Assembly (NCBI GenBank): GCA_015680685.1
Contig: MNCI01004660.1
Location: 357,785-421,784, forward strand
Direction of reading: 5' to 3'
DNA: 64,000 nucleotides
Source of the DNA: Gnetum montanum
Taxonomy: Eukaryota > Streptophyta > Gnetopsida > Gnetales > Gnetaceae
Shown: piece after piece, positions 59,023 to 64,000 of the stretch
Layout: each line of letters starts with the position of its first letter
How positions within the stretch are numbered: position 1 is the stretch's first letter
Position numbers and translations under genes: made by a program
The notes under the pieces: model-generated
Database searches by the model: none
What the model saw: the letters and a program-made list of their open reading frames with translations, nothing else
What the model was told of the DNA's origin: nothing

Positions 59023-60495
59023 TAGTGCAAAAAAATTCAACCATTAGAAAACCAAGAGACTCGATGTAGTAGCCTCAATCTCAAATCCCTAGGGCCTCTA
59101 GAAAAATGGGATTCAAGGTGCCCTAGATGGTTTAACAAATCACCTAGGGACTTACAAAATGAAAAATGTTGTATTGAAAAAATAAAATGGAAAACAATTA
59201 TACATCTAGAAAACCGAAAGCAAATGCAGATTGCATACAAAATGAAACTTTAAAGGTTTATTTAAAATAATAAAGAATGAATTTTAGAAATGTGTACAAG
59301 AAATGACCATGAGAGAGAAAATAGGAATTCACTATGTAGGAGTTTAGAGTTCATTGAAGTCGACACAATATTCTCCATGATCCAATTGCTAAGCCACTCT
59401 TGATGCTTTCAAACCTCATCTACTACAAATTGTGGATCTACAACTTGGTTACTATTGGCAGATGAGAAAATAAAGAAATTTGGTTGCTAGATTACTCCAT
59501 GCTAGGGGTTGAGAATCCTAGAAATGCAACATTGACACCAAAATTCCACAAGTCTTAGGGGGGTAGCAACGGGGGTAACAAGGTTGCAAGGGTTCCATGC
59601 TAGGAAGCTCCAAGAAGTTGCATTTCTACAATGTTGCAAGAGCTCTTGGAAGTGAAAATTGCTATGTTCTTGGAAATGTAAAAATCTGGAACCTAAAAAG
59701 CATGTTTGGGTTATGGTTTTATAGGGTTTTGAGCCCTAATTTTTGCTGTAAATTGGCTAATAGATTGGCTGAAAATTGTTACAAAGTTCTACCTCATACA
59801 AGTGATATGGGTGTCCAAATTTAGGGGTTTACTATATAGTAAGTGCTAAACTCCCATGGTCATTCCATTTCCTATAAATAGTAATGGGGGACACCTTCTA
59901 CACTAGAGGTAGATCTTCCATGCTAAGCCTTTTTCCATCCTTGCTGAAGTGGTTGGTCAACTTTCAAGTTATTGGAGTGCAAAAATCTTGCTCATGTTGC
60001 TTCCATGCTAGGGGCATGCAGTTTCTACACTAGCGATTGAGCCTCCACACTAGAAGGAAACTTCCACATTGATGGGGAAAGGTTTTCATGCTCTACATGT
60101 AGTCTCCACACTTGGGGGAAAAGTTTCTATGCTGAGGAAAAAATGCCCATCTCTCCACACTAGTAATGGGTGAGATTTACCCCCCAATAGGTGTTTCCAA
60201 TGTAGAAAAGTATATATCCCCCATAAAACCCATCAAAATGCCATTTTTGGCATTCCAAAAGGCATTTTGACCCCTCTCCCCAAGCCCAAAAATAGACACT
60301 AACTTTTTTTCACATGGGAAATGAGACATTGACCACTTATGAGGCATTTTTAGAACCCAAAAGTATGAAATATGTGAGATTTCCCACTATAGGTTACAAT
60401 ATTCATATTTACAATGAAGTTTCACCTTAGGTTTCATGGGATGTAGGCTAGATGATGAGAATCAATTATAATATGCAAATTTTCATGGTGTTTTA
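59023..60495 (-). repeat. Element D 5' LTR
   Basis: It pairs with 3805-5270. Its inner end reads TA on the + strand where TG is expected, as in A's 5' LTR, and its outer end is TGGTGTTTTA (CA to TA). A + strand TATAAATA lies at 59873-59880, conserved in the other LTR. Confidence 0.8.
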
Positions 60496-60500
60496 CCATT

Positions 60501-61345
60501 TAGTTTAGAAAGGTGAAAAATTTTAGAAATGACTATTCATATATTGAAAAATGACATCGTATGCTCAATTTTTTGCTATAATTAAAATTTTGAGGATCTC
60601 AAGGCACCACTATATTAGGCAAGGGATAAAAACTAATTTTTAAGATTCTGTGGGGTAGATCTAACTTTACCATTGGGTTTGGAAGGTTGAAATTTATAGG
60701 AAAAAACTCTTCATTCACCAAAAAAAGGCTTTCAAAAATAAAAGTTATGGCTTCTAGAGTCTAGAACCTTTTTAGTCCAAAAAATGAGACTTCTCAAGAG
60801 GTCACCCATTGCAATACTACTCCAAAACAAGCGTACTTAATTATGAAATTATTATCTCAAATGTTGCCAATGCATCCAATTCTTTTTGTGAAAATTTGTA
60901 TTATGTTCTTAACTTTAAACTAATGTTTCAATGAACAAAAATTATGAATTCTCCATCAATTGACAAACATTTCATAATTTTCCATTAGTTAGTGGAAAAT
61001 CAAAATCTTCCATCAGTTGACAAAAAATTTTCCATCTATGGCAAAAGAAAGAATGATGATAATAATAGCCATGATGACATGCTAGTGGTGGCCAAGGTGG
61101 TGTTGGGCTATTGGGTGATGCAAGGAAACAAGTGCTAGGAAGATAGGTGCTAGGAAACTAGGAGCTGGGTAAAGATGTGTCTGGAGGTGGTGGTGGTGGA
61201 CAAGCCTTTTCATCGACCTACATGGTAACTATAGGCTAGCATAGGGAGGCAAAAGGTAGTAGCAAACAACATCAACAATCCAGCATAGGAATTTTTTTGG
61301 CTTGTGCAGTGAGGGTAGAGGTCTATACTATCATAGTGTGGGCTT
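60501..61345. other. Flank to the right of element D, no gene seen
   Basis: AT-rich DNA with stops in all frames. A GGTGGTGGTGG run sits near 61187. No element was recognised. Confidence 0.4.
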
Positions 61346-61349
61346 ACAT

Positions 61350-61640
61350 GGCCCATGCGACACCAATGTGGCCCCAGCAAGGGCTTGCACAACCAAAAAT
61401 GGGCCTTATAAGCCCTATGCATGGAGCCATGTAGCCTAGATAAAGGGCTAGCATGGTCCTAGTAGGGCCTCCATGGCCCATGCAGTTCCAGCGTGGCCCT
61501 TGCAAGGGCTTTCATAGTCACAAATGGACCTACACACCCTATGTAGGGGTCCATGTGGCCCACATAAAGGGCTGGCATGATCCTAGTAGGGCTTGCATGG
61601 CCCACAAAGCTCTTCAAGCTTGTACGATCCTAGTAGGATT
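61350..61640. repeat. ~125-bp direct repeat, two units plus a partial
   Basis: Units start GGCCCATGCG (61350), GGCCCATGCA (61475) and GGCCCACAAA (61599). Each holds AAGGGCTTGCAC, CCCTATG and AGGGCTAGCATG-like text. No coding function recognised. Confidence 0.8.
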
Positions 61641-61689
61641 TTTTGGCATCGAAGAATGTTGAGATGGTCATGATCATTAATACCAGAGG

Positions 61690-62276
61690 TACCCTTTATG
61701 GGTAGTTCCACTAGTGCTTGCAAAGCGCTAGAGGTGTCTATTATGAATGATGTCATCAATGCCTATGGAGCGTCCCAGGAGACTATTATGGAAAACATCA
61801 TTGATGCCTAGAGAGCACTAAAGAAGCCCATTATGGATGGATTAGTTAGTGCCTATGGAGTGCCAAAGGAGTTGGCTATGGATAGTGTTATTAGTGCCCT
61901 CAGAGCATTGGAGGAGCCTGTTATGGACAATGCCATCAATGCCCTCAAAGAATTGGAGGAACCCATTATGGGTAGTATCATTAATATCCTTGGAAAGTTG
62001 AACAATCTCATTATGGATGATGTTAGAGATGTTCATGGAGCATTGGAGAAGCCCATTATGGACAACATCGTCAATGACCACAAAGCGCCAAAGGAGCCCA
62101 TTATGGGCTGCACTATTCGTGTCTGTGAAGCACTAGAGCAACTCATTATGGATGACACCATCGATGCTCATGGAATGTTGAAGGTACCCATTATGGACAA
62201 TGTCATTGATGTCCATGAAGCACTAGAGGTGCCTATTATGGACGACATCATTGGTATTCATGGATATCATCGATAG
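61690..62276 (+). repeat. 45-bp tandem repeat encoding a 15-residue repeat
   Basis: Thirteen units keep an exact 45-bp step (TTATGG cores at 61696, 61741, 61786, 61831, 61876, 61921, 61966 and on), with no indel. Read on the + strand each unit gives roughly PIMDNIIDVHGALEE. The frame is open from 61833 to 62276 (147 codons); one stop near 61808 interrupts earlier units. I know no protein family with this repeat. It may be a minisatellite whose length is a multiple of three by chance, or a relic of a repeat protein. Confidence 0.8.
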
Positions 62277-62399
62277 TTAAAAATTGTGATGGGTTTTCTT
62301 AAAGTAGTGATGGTAATGATAATGGCAATGATAGTGTAGACAACAAAAAATTCAACCTATGTAGTAGGTAGTGAAAAACACAAGAAGGGTTTTGGTGGC

Positions 62400-62560
62400 A
62401 GGCAATGGTTTATGCCCAAGCACGGTGGTAGTTGCAGGATGTAGTGATAGTTGTAGGATGCAGCGGCAGTTGTAGGTGTGGATCATGGTAGTGGACATAG
62501 CAACAGTTGCAGGTGTGGATCATGGAAAAGGACGTGGTCAATTGCAATGAATGAGAATGG
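62400..62560. repeat. Short degenerate repeats
   Basis: About five units of GGTAGTTGCAGGATG / GTAGTTGTAGGATGC, then two of a ~50-bp piece (GTTGCAGGTGTGGATCATGG at 62477 and 62507). No gene. Confidence 0.55.
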
Positions 62561-63551
62561 TGCATGCACAAGGATGGTATGCATGGTGGGAGTGATGTAA
62601 TAGTGAAGCTAATAAGTGGTGGGAGAGCATGGTGTGATAGGAGTAACATGGTGGTAGTGTAGTGGGTGGCTCCCAAAATAAGGCTTGTGTGGCCTCTATA
62701 GGGCCTACACAATCCTTGTAGGGTAGATGCAACCCCTACAATGTAGGTGTGACCTTTGCAAGGCTTGCAAACCCTAAATTTTTGAATTTTTTTAAAACCC
62801 ATGACCTTCCACTCAAAATTTTATTTTTATTATTATTATTTAAAATAATAATTTAATATTATTTAATGCACACAAAAAAACAAACTTTAAGAATCAATAT
62901 CTTCCAAATTGTAATTTTGATCAAGACAAGATTTGTACCATTGGAATCATCTCAACAAGTACTATGCATTGAACATAGTCCTAGGGTTCAAAAATGAAGT
63001 TGAATTTTTAAGATTTTTAAAAATAAAAACTAGCTTATTCTATCAAAATGACATTACCAAGTTGATACATGGAAGACATGATGACTTATAAATGACTTTA
63101 AGCTGCTTACGATAATAAATTTCAACAAAAAAATCAATTTAGGTCATGGTTACTAACGTTTTAGGAGAAACTTAATAATTTCCTTAATCAATTAGTATAT
63201 ATAATATTAATATGGGTAAGATTTACCTAAACTGGTGTATCCTTGTCTTACGAACATCTCTTACCATTAATGAATCTTGATGAGGTGTAGTCAGATCTTC
63301 ACCGATTAGTGATATCCATGAAAGAATTTTGTTGGTTGGTGGAATCTATGTCTTTTTTAGATTCCTAATTCATTATTCATGAAATTAATGGAAATATACC
63401 TTCTAGCTTACATCACATATATATGGTGCATCTAGTGATGATCAATAACTTTCCCTGTGTTGCGGCTTCATGGTTCATCATAAGGTTCATGTTGCAGTTA
63501 GCTTGTGGCTCTAAATGACTCTTGGGTTATGGTGTGATCTAATACTAATTA
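62561..63551. other. AT-rich flank, no gene seen
   Basis: After GC-poor repeats such as AGGCTTGTGTGGCC near 62680 come A/T runs (62815-62870), with no feature recognised. Confidence 0.4.
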
Positions 63552-64000
63552 TGACATCCCATTTTTGAATGTTATGGAAAATATGAAATATAGATTATAT
63601 TAGACATGATGTGTAATAAGGAAATATACCAAACATCAAATATATGTAACATTCAACATTATATGTAAAGGAAATAATAAGGAAAATGCAAAAGGAGAAT
63701 GAAAAGAATGCTTTATTGATATGGAATGGAGTATCTAGATCATTCTCTAAGAGTGTTCCTTGGGGTTTTCTTGTTTGGCATCTATCCCTTAGAGGAAATC
63801 TAGCATTAGCACCATGATTAGGCCTATAAGTGACTAGAAGGAATGCCTAATCAACTTCTTGTCTTGCTTCACTTGGCTCCTATGACTTGCCTATACTAGC
63901 TCCACCACTACATACTGTCATGACCTCTAAGCCTAGGTATAAATGCCTTTAGTCAAACCCCCAAAGGTTACCTCAAGAGACATGTCCATTATTACATTGC
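63552..64000 (+). repeat. LTR-like repeat, copy 3 (cut by the window edge)
   Basis: It starts TGACATCCCATTTTTG and aligns with copy 1, including the internal duplication that copy 2 lacks. TATA-like GGTATAAATGCC near 63935. With copy 1 it may be an LTR of an outer element around D, but nothing else supports that. Confidence 0.55.

Larger units (their letters stand above)
3805..60495 (-). mobile_element. Element D: old Tat-like Ty3/gypsy retrotransposon hosting three insertions
   Basis: Two related LTRs (3805-5270 and 59023-60495) bound the element. The flanks are CCACT at 3800-3804 and CCATT at 60496-60500, a 5-bp target-site duplication with one C-to-T change. Reading leftward on the minus strand: 5' LTR, leader motif, gag, protease, module-edge repeats, an antisense gene on the + strand, a long ~195-bp repeat array, RT, both RNases H, integrase, a 29-bp array, PPT and 3' LTR. 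Element A splits the integrase, element C sits upstream of the antisense gene, and a solo LTR lies between gag and protease. About 35 kb of the span is inserted DNA, leaving roughly 21-22 kb of D itself. Every coding module has several stops or deletions, so it is inactive. Confidence 0.85.

Noticed and set aside
62410-62802. 130-codon minus frame
   Set aside because: Arises from short tandem repeats and low-complexity His/Thr-rich text without relatives.
1-64000. tRNA, rRNA or snRNA genes
   Set aside because: Looked for T-arm GGTTCGA-type boxes and acceptor pairing by eye; none was convincing.

Overview
This looks like a window of a large, repeat-packed land-plant genome, made almost entirely of decayed LTR retrotransposons. 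A gymnosperm is possible, but that is inference. I see no bacterial-type genes, no intact cellular gene and no tRNA or rRNA. The pol fragments belong to the Ty3/gypsy Tat-like lineage: a gypsy RNase H is followed by a second, plant-type RNase H and then by the integrase.

Layout. An old minus-strand element, called D here, spans 3805-60495 with flanking target-site copies CCACT/CCATT. Three later insertions split it: element A (minus, 6726-21558, CTAGT/CCAGT) inside D's integrase, element C (plus, 29079-47746, ATTTT/ATGTT) upstream of a gene carried by D, and a solo LTR (plus, 54446-56046, perfect ACAGC duplication) between D's gag and protease. Outside D, 1-3799 and 60501-64000 hold three copies of a separate LTR-like repeat, tandem repeats and otherwise unremarkable AT-rich DNA.

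Elements A, C and D share one architecture, in element orientation: LTR (starts TGAAACACC), leader with a CTAGAAGGAGGGCC motif, gag, zinc-knuckle-like segment, protease, a 3-5.5 kb interval (much longer in D because of repeats and element C), RT, gypsy RNase H, second RNase H, integrase, an array of ~29-bp repeats, a 3' untranslated region, a PPT within a hairpin, LTR. All coding parts are broken by stops, frameshifts and deletions.

Main discovery candidate. In all three elements the protease-RT interval carries a gene on the opposite strand: + in A (14287-15589), - in C (36040-39735), + in D (48839-52407). The copies align in protein, and homologous exons end at homologous GT...AG introns of 80-110 bp. 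The first recognisable exon in C and D resembles an FCP1/NIF-type HAD phosphatase domain; the rest is an unknown region, a charged coiled-coil-like part and an acidic tail. The interval lies where Ogre elements carry an intron, and sense-strand splice-like sites flank it, so the element may splice this gene out of its own mRNA. Short repeats of one family (core CCTTAAACTAGC) mark both edges of the interval and the end of the integrase in all three elements.
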